Assembly: GCA_030652255.1 (NCBI GenBank)
Contig: JAUSAZ010000117.1
Coordinates: forward strand, 1-64,000
DNA: 64,000 nt
Origin: Myxococcales bacterium
Lineage (GTDB): Bacteria; Myxococcota_A; Polyangia; Polyangiales; Ga0077539
Direction: 5' to 3'
Shown here: in pieces, positions 49,845 through 58,753 of the stretch
Numbering within the stretch: the stretch's first letter is position 1
Layout of the letters: each line of letters starts with the position of its first letter
Made by a program: the position numbers and the translations under genes
The notes under the pieces: model-generated
Told to the model about the DNA's origin: nothing
Databases searched by the model: none
The model's input: only the letters and a program-made list of their open reading frames with translations

Positions 49845-49906
49845 GCCCGGGACGCTAACGCTCGCCCGGCGACCCCGACAAGCCCGCGGCCGTGGGCGGC
49901 GTAGCC

Positions 49907-50794
49907 CTACCGCCGCGCCTGGAGCAGCACGCTCGACGAGGTCGCCCCGCTCACCCGGTACGTCTTTCCCCCTTCGGCCATGGTGGTGCCGTCGCGGTAG
50001 CTCCACACCCGCACCCGGGCGTCCATGCCCCGGAAGTTGGCCTGCGCGATGAGCGCCTGCGGCACCCGCACCCGCCCCGCCGTGCGCGCCACGCAGATGA
50101 TCGTCGGCGCGCTCGCCGGGTTGGCCGCCCCCTCGGGCTCGATGCGCACCAGGGCGCTCGTGGCGTCGGCGCTCGTCCACTGCACGTCGAGGTCGCCCGA
50201 CTCGGGCCAGGTCGTCACCGTCAGCGCCGACGGCGCCGAGATGGCCACCCCCGTCGGCAGCCGCGCCTCCGCCGCGAGGTCGGTCACCACGTCGCCCGTC
50301 ACCCCCTCGTCGACGCTGGCGATCCCCGCGCGGCGCTCGCTGCTCAGCGTGCCGCAGGTGCCGAGCGTGGTCTCGTAGCGCACCGTCGCGCCCGCCGCGG
50401 GGCAGAGCCCGACGCTCTGCATGAGCGGGCCCGCCTCGATGGACACCGCCCCCGCGCACACCCAGCGCATGCGCTGGAACTCCGCCTCCGGCGCGCCCGC
50501 GTAGAACCGACAGTCGCTCTCCGCGTCGAGGCCCGCGGGCACCACCGTCGACGCCACCACGCCGTCGAAGAGCACCGTCGCCAGCCCGCAGCGGGTCACG
50601 TCGCGCGTCGCCCCGGTGCGGTCCTCTCGGAACACCACGATGGAGCGCACCACGTCGCCCGCCGCCACCCGCTCGGGGATCGGCGGCCGCTGCGTCAGGG
50701 CGTACCCGCTCCCGTTGCCCGGCGGCGCCGCCTCGTCGCCCCCGCACGCCGCCACCGCGACCGACGCCACCAGCCAAGCCCGCACGCCTCGCAT
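49907..50794 (-). CDS. putative Cys-rich lipoprotein
   Basis: A 295-aa exported protein with lipobox VAVAAC and an acidic start of the mature chain. The body is beta-rich with scattered cysteines (VTRCGLATV, SDCRFYAG, WVCAGAV, VGLCPAAG, LGTCGTL) and a C-terminal Ig-like or fibronectin-like part (LTVTTWPESGDLDVQWTSAD). Its ATG at 50794 overlaps the stop of the sigma-54 activator by one base (TGATG), so it is translated with that regulator. Function unknown. Confidence 0.72.
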   Translation of the reverse strand: MRGVRAWLVASVAVAACGGDEAAPPGNGSGYALTQRPPIPERVAAGDVVRSIVVFREDRTGATRDVTRCGLATVLFDGVVASTVVPAGLDAESDCRFYAGAPEAEFQRMRWVCAGAVSIEAGPLMQSVGLCPAAGATVRYETTLGTCGTLSSERRAGIASVDEGVTGDVVTDLAAEARLPTGVAISAPSALTVTTWPESGDLDVQWTSADATSALVRIEPEGAANPASAPTIICVARTAGRVRVPQALIAQANFRGMDARVRVWSYRDGTTMAEGGKTYRVSGATSSSVLLQARR

Positions 50795-52206
50795 CACGCC
50801 TGCTCCTCCTCGTCGTCCGCCGCGCCCGGGCGCTTGATGCCGAGCGAGCGCATCTTCTTGTAGAAATGGCTGCGCTCCAGCCCGAGGTCGCGCGCCGCGT
50901 GCGTGGCGTTGCCCTTGTGGTGCTCCAGCGAGCGCATGATGAGGTCGCGCTCGGAGGCGTCGAGCATGTCCTTGAGCGCGGTGCCCGGGGTGTACACCCC
51001 GTCGCGGCCGCCCGTCCCCCCCGTGGCGCCCTCGATGCTCCCCGGCGGCAGCGCCTCGCGCAGGTCGTCTTCATCAATGACCTCGCGCTCGGTCACGATC
51101 ACCAGCCGGTCGACGAGGTTCTTCAGCTCGCGCACGTTGCCCGGGAAGCGGTAGCGCAAGAGGAGGTTGAGCGCCCCCTGGGTGAGCCGCTTGAGCGCCC
51201 GGTCGTTGGCCTCGCACGACGCCGGGAGGAAGTGCTCCACCAGCGCGGGGATGTCCTCCTTGCGCTCGCGCAGCGCCGGCACCCGGATGGGCACCACGTT
51301 GAGCCGGTCGTAGAGGTCGGCCCGGAACCTCCCCGCCGCCGCGTCGGCGACGAGGTCGCGGTTGGTCGCCGCCACCACCCGCACGTCGACCTTCAGCGTC
51401 TGCGATCCCCCCACCCGCTCGACCTCGCCCTCCTGCAGCACCCGCAGCAGCTTGGCCTGCATCGCCGCGGGCATGTCGCCCACCTCGTCGAGGAAGAGCG
51501 TCGACCCGCTCGCCCGCTCGAAGCGCCCCTTGCGCATCTTCGCCGCGCCCGTGAAGGCCCCCGCCTCGTGGCCGAAGAGCTCGCTCTCGATGAGCTCCTG
51601 CGGCACCGCCGCGCAGTTGAGCTTCTCCATCTCGTGCTTCGCGCGCTTCGACCCCTCGTGGATGGCCCGCGCCACGAGCTCCTTCCCCGTGCCCCGCTCG
51701 CCCGTGATGAGCACCGGCGCCACCGCCGACGCCGCCCGCGCCACCACCCGCCGCAGCTCGCGCATCGCCGCCCCGTCGCCCAGCAGCGCGCTCGTCGAAC
51801 CGAGGGCCTTCTCCAGCGCCAGCACCCGACCCCGCAGCGCCGTCACCTCCAGGGCGTGCCCCAGCGTCAGCAGCAGCTTCTCCGTCGACAGGGGCTTCTC
51901 GAGGAAGTCCCGCGCCCCGAGCCGCGTGGCCTGCACCGCCGTCTCGATGGTGCCGTGGCCGCTCATCATCACCACCGGGGTCTCCAGCCCCTGCGCCCGC
52001 GCCCGCTGGAGCACCTCCAGCCCGCCCACCTTCGGGAGCTGCACGTCGAGCAGCACCACGTCGTAGCTGCGGGTGCTCAGCCGCTCCAGCGCCGCGGCGC
52101 CGTCCTCGGCGGTCTCCACCTCGTAGCCCTCCGCCCGCAGCGCCGTCCGCACGGTGCGCAGGATGTTGGGCTCATCGTCGACCACCAGCACCGTCGCTCG
52201 CGCCAT
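50794..52206 (-). CDS. sigma-54-dependent response regulator (NtrC family)
   Basis: A 470-aa regulator with three domains: receiver (residues 1-120, phosphoacceptor Asp54 in VVLLDVQLP), AAA+ sigma-54 activation domain (about 140-370; GERGTGKELVARAIH, the GAFTGA loop needed for sigma-54 contact, LFLDEVGDMP, RFRADLYDRLNV), and a C-terminal FIS-type DNA-binding helix (ATHAARDLGLERSHFYKKMR). No histidine kinase is adjacent, so the signal comes from elsewhere. ATG 52206 begins MARATVLVVDDEPN. The gene is divergent from the membrane protein at 52257. Confidence 0.94.
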   Translation of the reverse strand: MARATVLVVDDEPNILRTVRTALRAEGYEVETAEDGAAALERLSTRSYDVVLLDVQLPKVGGLEVLQRARAQGLETPVVMMSGHGTIETAVQATRLGARDFLEKPLSTEKLLLTLGHALEVTALRGRVLALEKALGSTSALLGDGAAMRELRRVVARAASAVAPVLITGERGTGKELVARAIHEGSKRAKHEMEKLNCAAVPQELIESELFGHEAGAFTGAAKMRKGRFERASGSTLFLDEVGDMPAAMQAKLLRVLQEGEVERVGGSQTLKVDVRVVAATNRDLVADAAAGRFRADLYDRLNVVPIRVPALRERKEDIPALVEHFLPASCEANDRALKRLTQGALNLLLRYRFPGNVRELKNLVDRLVIVTEREVIDEDDLREALPPGSIEGATGGTGGRDGVYTPGTALKDMLDASERDLIMRSLEHHKGNATHAARDLGLERSHFYKKMRSLGIKRPGAADDEEEQA

Positions 52207-52256
52207 TGCCGCGGGACGATACACCGTCGACCCCGCCGTGATAGCGTCGCGGCCCC

Positions 52257-52976
52257 GTGGACGACGCCTCGACCGCCCACCCCCCGACGCCCGACGCCCC
52301 GCCCGACACGCGGCCCGACGACGTGCGGCCCGAGGCCCCCGTCGCCGACCCCGCGCCGGTGGTCCCCTCGGCGACGGTCACGGTCGCGCCCACCGAGGTG
52401 CTCCTCGAGCTGCCCGCCACGCCCTCCGAGCTGCGCCCCTCGCTCATGGCGCGCGACCCCGAGGCCGTCCCCGGGGTCGAGCCCGACGGCCTCGACGCCC
52501 TCGACGCGCCGCTGCGCGCGCCCGCCGCCGCCGCCGCGCCGCTCGACACGCTCCGCGCGGAGGCCCTGCGCCACCTGCGCCAGGAGGGCTCGTGGCGCTT
52601 CGTGCTGCGGGCCCTCGGCGTGCTCCTCGCGGTGCTCCTGGCCTTCCGCCTGGCCTTCGACGAGGGCCTCCCCCGGCTGCTGATGGCGGCCCTCGGCGGC
52701 GCCCTGGGCCTCGCGCTGCTGGTCCTGCTGCTGCACCACCTCAACGAGACCCGCCGGCAGGAAAACCTCCTCGCCGCCCTCACGCAGCTCTCCAACATCG
52801 CGCGCGAGCACCCCTCCCAGGCGCCCTTCATCGCGCCCCACCTGGAGGCCCTGCTCAGCTCGCTGCGCGCCAACGCGCCGGTGTGGCCCCCGGCCCGCAC
52901 GCCCGACGCGCTCGCCCCGGAGCTCACCCGGGCCCTCGAGGAAGGCCCCTCCGGGCCCGACCGTTCATCGCCCTAG
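52257..52976 (+). CDS. hypothetical protein with two membrane segments
   Basis: A 239-aa protein: a Pro/Ala/Asp-rich N-terminal tail (residues 1-100), a basic stretch, two adjacent hydrophobic segments (about 118-165; FVLRALGVLLAVLLAFRLAF and AALGGALGLALLVLLLHH), then a soluble helical C-terminus (LNETRRQENLLAALTQLSNI). It is likely an inner-membrane protein with both ends in the cytoplasm. The start is GTG 52257, 50 bases from the divergent regulator gene. It is followed by the large membrane fusion 79 bases later. No family recognised. Confidence 0.7.
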   Translation: MDDASTAHPPTPDAPPDTRPDDVRPEAPVADPAPVVPSATVTVAPTEVLLELPATPSELRPSLMARDPEAVPGVEPDGLDALDAPLRAPAAAAAPLDTLRAEALRHLRQEGSWRFVLRALGVLLAVLLAFRLAFDEGLPRLLMAALGGALGLALLVLLLHHLNETRRQENLLAALTQLSNIAREHPSQAPFIAPHLEALLSSLRANAPVWPPARTPDALAPELTRALEEGPSGPDRSSP

Positions 52977-53055
52977 ACCGCCTCCTCCGCCGATGCCCAA
53001 GCGCCCGCCGCCGCCCCGGGAACATTCCCCTCCCGCTGTCGTTCTCCCTGCGCCG

Positions 53056-55980
53056 ATGCGTCGATGGCTGCGCCCGTGGCGATGGATCCTGTGCGCCCTG
53101 CTCTCCGGCGGGGCCACCCTCGCGGCCGAGGTGATGGGCGCCCGCCTGCTGCGCTCCATGCTCGGCAGCACCTCCATCGCGCAGACCGCCGCCGTGTCGG
53201 GCGTGCTCCTGGGCCTCGGCGCGGGCGCCCACCTCGCCGGCCGCGCGCTCACCCGCGGCGCCGTCACCCCGCGCCGCCTGCTGGTGGTCGCCCACCTCGC
53301 GCTCGCCCTCTTCGCCGCGCTCGCCCCGACGCTGGCCTACGCCCTCGCCGCGCCCATCGCGCGCCTGCTGGTGGGCGCCGACGCCGCCTCGCCCGCGCTG
53401 GGCAACACCCTCCGCGCGCTGGTGGGCCTCGCCACCACCGCCCTGCCCGGCGCCCTCGCGGGCAGCGCCTTCCCCGCCCTGGTGATGGCGGGCGGGTGGC
53501 GCGGCGGCGAGGGCACCGCGTGGGTGGGCGCCGCCAACTCCCTGGGCGCCGCGGCCGCGGCCTCGCTCGCGACCTTCGTCCTCGCCCCCGCCGTGGGCGT
53601 CTCCTGGACCGTGCGCCTCGCGGGCCTCACCTACGCCGCGGTCGCGGCGCTGGCCTATGCGTCCACCGCGGGCGGGGCGAGCCCCGCCCCTACGGAGCGA
53701 GAGTCGTTCCCTCCCGTAGGGGCGGGGCTTGCCCCGCCCGTGGTGGAGACGAGCACCATTCCATGGGTCAACGGGACCCTCCTCGGCCTCGCGCTCGTGG
53801 GCCTCGCCTCCACCGCGTGGCAGCTCACCCTTACCCGACTGGGTATTCTCGCCTTCGGGCCCAGCGCCTTCGCGCTCACCGTCGCGCTCGCGGCGCACGT
53901 GATCTCGCTCTCCCTCGGCGAGGCCGCCGCCGGCGCATGGATCGCCCGGCACCCCCACGACCCCGCCCCCGCCGCCCTCTCGACGCTGTGTCGCCTCGGG
54001 GCGGTCGGGGCCATGCTCGCGCTGCCGGTGGCCCTCGCGCTGCCGCGGATGTCCATGCGCCTGCTCGCGGGCGGGGCGCCGTCGCCCTTCACGCTCTGGT
54101 CGGCGGCGATCGTGTGCGTGCTGGCCGCGACGCTCCCGCTGGTGGCCTTCGTGGGCGCGGCGCTGGCGCAGGGCGCGCGGGCGCTGGAGGCGCAGGGGCG
54201 CTCGCCCGCGCAGGCCAACGGGGCGGTGCTGCTGGCGACCAGCGTGGGCAACGGCGTCGGGGCCTGGGCGGTGTCCTTCGGGGCGCTGCCGCTGCTGCGC
54301 CTCGAGGGGACGCTGGTGTTCTCCGCGCTGGCGATGCTGCTGGCGGGCGCCCTCGTGGCGCGGCGCTCGTGGTGGCGCGAGCTCGCGTGGGCGGCGCTGA
54401 CCGTGGGCGGCATCGTCCCGACGATGCGCGACGCGAGGGCCAACCCCGGGGCGCTGCTCACCGGGCCCTTCCTCTACGCGGGCGACGAGAACCTCGAGCT
54501 CGGCCGGGTGCGCTGGCGCCGCGACGGGCGCGAGGCCACGGTGGCGGTGCGCGCCGACGACACCGGCGGGGTGTTGTTGCAGATCGACGGCAAGGTCGAC
54601 GCGACGAGCGAGGGCGACGCCACCACGCAGACGGTGGTGGGCCTGGTGCCCACGGCGATGGCCCGCAACGTGGGGACTGCGCTGGTGGTGGGCCTCGGCA
54701 GCGGGATGACCGCCGACGCGGTGCGCAGCGTGCCGGGGGTGCGCGCGGTGACGGTGCTGGAGCTGCTGCCCGAGGTGCTCATCGCCGCGCGGGGGGACTT
54801 CGCGCGCAGCAACCACCGGGTGATGTACGACCCGCGGGTGCGGGCGCGGGCGGCCGACGCGGCGCAGTGGCTGCGGGGCAGCGCGGAGACCTACGACGCC
54901 ATCGTGAGCGAGCCGTCCAACCCGTGGGTGGCGGGGATGAGCGAGCTCTTCACGGAGGAGTTCTTCGCGGCGGCGCGGGGTCGGCTGCGGCCGGGGGGCG
55001 TGATGGGCGCGTGGTTTCACGCGTACAGCACCAACGGCGAGACCGTGGCCTCGGTGGTGGAGACCTTCCGCCGGGTGTTTCCGCGCAGTGCGCTGGTGGA
55101 GGTGAGCCCCGGGCAGGACTACCTCCTCGTGGGCGCGCTCGACCCCTATCAGCTCGACCTCGACGCGTTCTTCGCGCGGGTGGAGGCCCCGGAGGCGAGG
55201 TCGCGGGCCGAGCGCGCGGGCATCGTCGGGAGGGCGGCGTGGATGGCGCGCTTCCTGGCGGGTCCGCGCGGCGTGGCGGCGGTGGGCGAGGGGGCCGAGG
55301 TGCTCTCCGCGCGCGACCTGGTGCTGGAGTTTCGCGCCCCGACGCTGCTCTACCGCGACGCGACGGCGGAGGTCTTCGCGCGCTTCGCCCGGGTGCACGA
55401 CCTGCCCCTCGCGGGCCTCGTGCGCGACGCCTCGCCGGGCGGCACCTGGCTCCGGCTGCTGGACGAGAGCGAGCCCGCGCGCGAGGCGGGGGCGCACCTG
55501 CGGGCGATGGTGCTGGCCGAGCGGGCGGGGGTGATCGACCGGGCCATCACCGAGGGCGAGCTGGCCGCGGGCCTGGTGCCCACCGACGTGCTGCACCGCA
55601 CCCGCCTCGCGCGGCTGTACATCCATCGGGCTGCGCTGCGCCGGCGGGGACGCGACCCGGGCGGCGCCGAGGTCGACCTCACCGAGGCCCTGGCCCTACG
55701 GCCCCACGTGTCCGAGCGCTTCCGCGCGCTGGTGGCCCTCGGCGACCTGGCCAACCGCCGCCGCGACGGCTCGCGGGCCTGGACGCGCTACACCGAGGCG
55801 CTCGACATCACGCGCGCGGCGGGACAGCCCGCGGCGGAGCTGCACGTCCGCCGGGCCGAGGCGCTGGCCATCATCGGCGCCCCGGAGGAGGCCGCCCGGG
55901 AGATCGCGCAGGCCATCCGGGAGAGCACCGACCCCGACCGCCGCCAGCAGCTTCGCAGGCTGCTCCAGGGCGCGCGCTGA
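53056..55980 (+). CDS. membrane/spermidine-synthase/TPR fusion protein
   Basis: A 974-aa protein (995 if the ATG at 52993 is used). Residues 1-470 hold about 12 hydrophobic segments resembling transporter-like membrane domains found fused to polyamine-synthase domains. Residues about 480-700 carry the spermidine-synthase-like core (LVVGLGSGMTADAVRSVPG, LELLPEVLIAARGDFARSNH, YDAIVSEPSNPWVAGMSELF). The C-terminus is TPR-like (ARLYIHRAALRRRGRDPGGA onward). The in-frame palindrome at 53669-53740 encodes a Pro/Gly-rich insert in a loop. The protein may couple transport with modification of a polyamine or amine. Confidence 0.8.
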   Translation: MRRWLRPWRWILCALLSGGATLAAEVMGARLLRSMLGSTSIAQTAAVSGVLLGLGAGAHLAGRALTRGAVTPRRLLVVAHLALALFAALAPTLAYALAAPIARLLVGADAASPALGNTLRALVGLATTALPGALAGSAFPALVMAGGWRGGEGTAWVGAANSLGAAAAASLATFVLAPAVGVSWTVRLAGLTYAAVAALAYASTAGGASPAPTERESFPPVGAGLAPPVVETSTIPWVNGTLLGLALVGLASTAWQLTLTRLGILAFGPSAFALTVALAAHVISLSLGEAAAGAWIARHPHDPAPAALSTLCRLGAVGAMLALPVALALPRMSMRLLAGGAPSPFTLWSAAIVCVLAATLPLVAFVGAALAQGARALEAQGRSPAQANGAVLLATSVGNGVGAWAVSFGALPLLRLEGTLVFSALAMLLAGALVARRSWWRELAWAALTVGGIVPTMRDARANPGALLTGPFLYAGDENLELGRVRWRRDGREATVAVRADDTGGVLLQIDGKVDATSEGDATTQTVVGLVPTAMARNVGTALVVGLGSGMTADAVRSVPGVRAVTVLELLPEVLIAARGDFARSNHRVMYDPRVRARAADAAQWLRGSAETYDAIVSEPSNPWVAGMSELFTEEFFAAARGRLRPGGVMGAWFHAYSTNGETVASVVETFRRVFPRSALVEVSPGQDYLLVGALDPYQLDLDAFFARVEAPEARSRAERAGIVGRAAWMARFLAGPRGVAAVGEGAEVLSARDLVLEFRAPTLLYRDATAEVFARFARVHDLPLAGLVRDASPGGTWLRLLDESEPAREAGAHLRAMVLAERAGVIDRAITEGELAAGLVPTDVLHRTRLARLYIHRAALRRRGRDPGGAEVDLTEALALRPHVSERFRALVALGDLANRRRDGSRAWTRYTEALDITRAAGQPAAELHVRRAEALAIIGAPEEAAREIAQAIRESTDPDRRQQLRRLLQGAR
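53669..53740. repeat. REP-like palindrome inserted in frame in a coding sequence
   Basis: A 27-base arm at 53669-53695 pairs with 53714-53740 (one mismatch) around an 18-base loop. The arms contain the widespread motif ggcggggc-a/g-agccccgcccc. It is 72 bases, a multiple of three, and is read through as a Gly/Pro/Ala-rich loop between two membrane segments. Confidence 0.8.
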
Positions 55981-56026
55981 CCACCCGGAGACGGATCGGG
56001 CCCCGCCCGGCCACGCACCCCCCGCC

Positions 56027-57982
56027 ATGCACCACCGCGCCCGCCTCGCGTCGTCGCTCTCGCTGCTCGCGGCCCTCTCCCAGGGCTGCGCCTCGTCCAT
56101 CAGCAGCTCGCAGGACCCTTCCCCCGACGCCGCGCCCGTCACCGCCCCCGATGGCGGGGTGTGCCCGCCGCGGGTCGAGCTCCCGCCGTCGCCCGCCTGC
56201 GCGGGGCTGGCGGAGCTCGCGTCGCCCGCCAACGCCGTGCCCGGCGTGAGCGACGCCTACGCCCTCGGCGACCTGCGCCCCGCCCGCAACGACGCCCGCG
56301 CCGCCTGCGTCGTCGAGCCCTGGCAGGACCGCGCCGACGCCCGCCTGCGCTTCACCGCCCCGCGCGGCGGACGCTGGCGCTTCACGGCGTCGGGCGAGGA
56401 GCTGTGGTCCCTCGACCTGCGCCGCGGCTGCGCCGTCGCCGCGGGCTGCGTGGGCTCCCCCGACGTGCACGGCCCCCACGCGTCGAGCGTGCTCGTCACC
56501 GACGCGCAGGTGCAGCGCGGCGAGTCCATCGAGCTCACCCTCGACGGCTGCCCGATGGGCACCGGCTGCCGCTACGCCCTGCGCGTCGAGCGCATCGCCG
56601 ACCTCGCGTGCGAGTTCGGATTCCCTACGCCGGGGGTGTGCGCGGGCGAGCGCGAGGTCTGCTCCGTCGACGCGTGCGACCGCGAGCGCTTCGCCTGCGT
56701 GACCGTCGTGACGCGCGCCCCGACGCTCACCAGCCTGCGGGTGTTCGCGGACGAGGCGGGCGAGCGGACGGCCTACGAGGGGCGCGCGCTCCTGGGCGAC
56801 CCCTCGGAGAGCGGGCGATCGGGCACGCTGATGGGCCGCTGGCTCGACGCGGGCGGCGCGACGCTGGGCAACGCCTACCTCGGGCAGGCCGCCATAGGGC
56901 CCGACGGGGGCTTCTCGGGCGTCACGCGGGAGGTTCCGCGCGGCGCGGTGCGCGGGGTGTTCAGGTTCTATGACACCGCGCGGCCGGAGTGGGAGGGCGG
57001 CGTCGAGGTGACGATCGAGCGCTGGGCGCCGCCCGCAGAGGGCGCGGCGTGCTCCGATGCGACGCTGTCCAGCCGCTGCGACACGGGCCTGCGCTGCGTG
57101 ACGGCGGGCGGGAGCGGGGTGTGTCGGCGCGTGACCGCCATCGAGGTGACGCGGCTGCGGGCGTGGCGCGACGACGTGGCGGGCTCGCTGCGCCTCGCGG
57201 TGGAGGGCATCGGGGCGGGGGAGCAGCTCTCGCGGCTCTCGGTCGAGCTGCTCGACGCGGGCGGTCGGTCGCTGGTGAGCGCCCCTTCCGTGGCCACGGT
57301 CTTCCAGACGGAACAGCCGTCGGGGGTGCCATTCACTACGTCGATGGAGGTGTCCAACGACCCGCTGGTGTATCGGCCCGCCGGCTTCGATCGGGCCTAC
57401 CAAGTGACGCCGGCCGTCGTGCGGGTGCGGGTCGCGGCCATCGACACCCGCGAGCGACGCAGCGCCCCGGTCGAGGCCGCGTTGATGGCGACGACGGCGG
57501 CGGGGCTGGGGGCCTTCTGCGACGACCCGGCGGTGGCGTGCGCCGCGGGCCTCACGTGCGCGCGGCCGAGCGGGACCAGCCAGCGGCGCTGCGAGCCGAC
57601 GCGGGCGCCGCGGGCGTGCTGGATGCCCGACGGGGTGCCGACGTGGGCGCCCCCGGCGGCGGCGGGGACGTACACCGTGGAGGGCGCGGCGCACGGGGTC
57701 GGGGGCGGTCCGCGCTGCTACGTGGGGCGCACGCAGCGCGCGACGGCGATGGAGTTCGTGGCGCCCGTGACGGGGCGGTACGCGTTCGAGCTGCAGGGGC
57801 TCAAGGCGATGTCGGTGGGGACGAGCTGCGAGGAGTCGGCGTGCGAGCTCGCGCCGGAGGGGAGCGACGTGGTGCGGGTGACGGTGGCGCTCACGGCGGG
57901 GCAGCGGGTTCCGCTGGAGATGTCGAGCGAGCGGGAGCTCGTCGGGCCGGCGGCGTATGTGCTGACTGTGCGGGTGCCCTGA
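56027..57982 (+). CDS. large Cys-rich secreted lipoprotein
   Basis: A 651-aa exported protein with a lipobox at SQGC, a Ser/Asp/Pro linker and repeated beta-rich segments with many paired cysteines (LDGCPMGTGCRY, DACDRERFACV, CSDATLSSRCDTGLRC). The N-terminal 200 residues resemble PPC-type domains (RLRFTAPRGGRWRFTASGEE), and a similar unit returns near the C-terminus (MEFVAPVTGRYAFELQGLKA), so the protein is a chain of PPC-like and Cys-rich modules. No catalytic motif. It starts 46 bases after the fusion gene. A cell-surface binding or structural role is inferred only. Confidence 0.75.
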   Translation: MHHRARLASSLSLLAALSQGCASSISSSQDPSPDAAPVTAPDGGVCPPRVELPPSPACAGLAELASPANAVPGVSDAYALGDLRPARNDARAACVVEPWQDRADARLRFTAPRGGRWRFTASGEELWSLDLRRGCAVAAGCVGSPDVHGPHASSVLVTDAQVQRGESIELTLDGCPMGTGCRYALRVERIADLACEFGFPTPGVCAGEREVCSVDACDRERFACVTVVTRAPTLTSLRVFADEAGERTAYEGRALLGDPSESGRSGTLMGRWLDAGGATLGNAYLGQAAIGPDGGFSGVTREVPRGAVRGVFRFYDTARPEWEGGVEVTIERWAPPAEGAACSDATLSSRCDTGLRCVTAGGSGVCRRVTAIEVTRLRAWRDDVAGSLRLAVEGIGAGEQLSRLSVELLDAGGRSLVSAPSVATVFQTEQPSGVPFTTSMEVSNDPLVYRPAGFDRAYQVTPAVVRVRVAAIDTRERRSAPVEAALMATTAAGLGAFCDDPAVACAAGLTCARPSGTSQRRCEPTRAPRACWMPDGVPTWAPPAAAGTYTVEGAAHGVGGGPRCYVGRTQRATAMEFVAPVTGRYAFELQGLKAMSVGTSCEESACELAPEGSDVVRVTVALTAGQRVPLEMSSERELVGPAAYVLTVRVP

Positions 57983-58123
57983 GGGGAGTGGCGTCGGGTT
58001 GCGCGGGCGCCCGCCGTGGGAGCCCCGCGTCGTCGCCCCAGCTGTGGCGGAAACGGGCCATGTATCGAAGCTCGCGCGGCCCCCTTCCCCGTATCGGCAC
58101 AAGCCATGCTCGCTTTTGTCTCC

Positions 58124-58666
58124 ATGAGCCAGCCCACACCGTCTCGTCCGCCCGCGGAGACCGCGTCCTCCAAGCTGTTCACGCGGCTCTTCGTAGAACT
58201 CTTCCAGACCGAGGAGTCGGCGTTGCAACACCCGCGCATCGAGGCCGAGCGCCTGGGCGACGCGCCCCCCGGGCGGACGATGATGGCCGTCTCCGAGCAC
58301 GCCGGGCGCTCGCTCGAAGAGCTGCGCGCGCTGGCCTCGGCGGAGGGGCTGGAGACCACCAGCGCGGGGGCGCGGCTCGGTGACCTGTTCTCGGTGCTGC
58401 GCGACGCCGTCGCCGACCGGACGCTCGACCGTGAGAAGTCCTACCGCGGGACGCTGCTCGGCATGCGCCACGGCATCGACCTGGTGACCCTGGTCGAGGG
58501 CACGGCGCGCGTCGAGGGGCGCGTGGCGGTCTCGTCGTGGTGCCAGCGCTGGCTCGCCGAGCGCCGCCCGCTCACCGAGGGCGTCGCGGGCGAGCTCGCG
58601 TGGTTCGCCGCCAACCCCGAGCACGCCCTCGAGAGCGCGAAGGACCCGATCGCCGCGCCCGGCTGA
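58124..58666 (+). CDS. hypothetical helical protein
   Basis: A 180-aa mostly helical protein (FTRLFVELFQTEESALQHPR, AGRSLEELRALASAEGLETT, LGMRHGIDLVTLVEGTARVE) with no signal peptide and one Cys-Gln pair. The helices have the spacing of a four-helix bundle. No family recognised. MSQP at 58124 is chosen; an ATG 18 bases upstream is possible. The 141-base gap before it holds no feature seen. It is followed by the GAF protein. Confidence 0.62.
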   Translation: MSQPTPSRPPAETASSKLFTRLFVELFQTEESALQHPRIEAERLGDAPPGRTMMAVSEHAGRSLEELRALASAEGLETTSAGARLGDLFSVLRDAVADRTLDREKSYRGTLLGMRHGIDLVTLVEGTARVEGRVAVSSWCQRWLAERRPLTEGVAGELAWFAANPEHALESAKDPIAAPG

Positions 58667-58753
58667 GCATCCCCGTCCGCCGACTTCCCCCGAGACTCCG
58701 ATCCCAGTCATTGCCCCGGCGCCGCCGCCCGTGCTTCGCTGCGGCCGCCAGCG

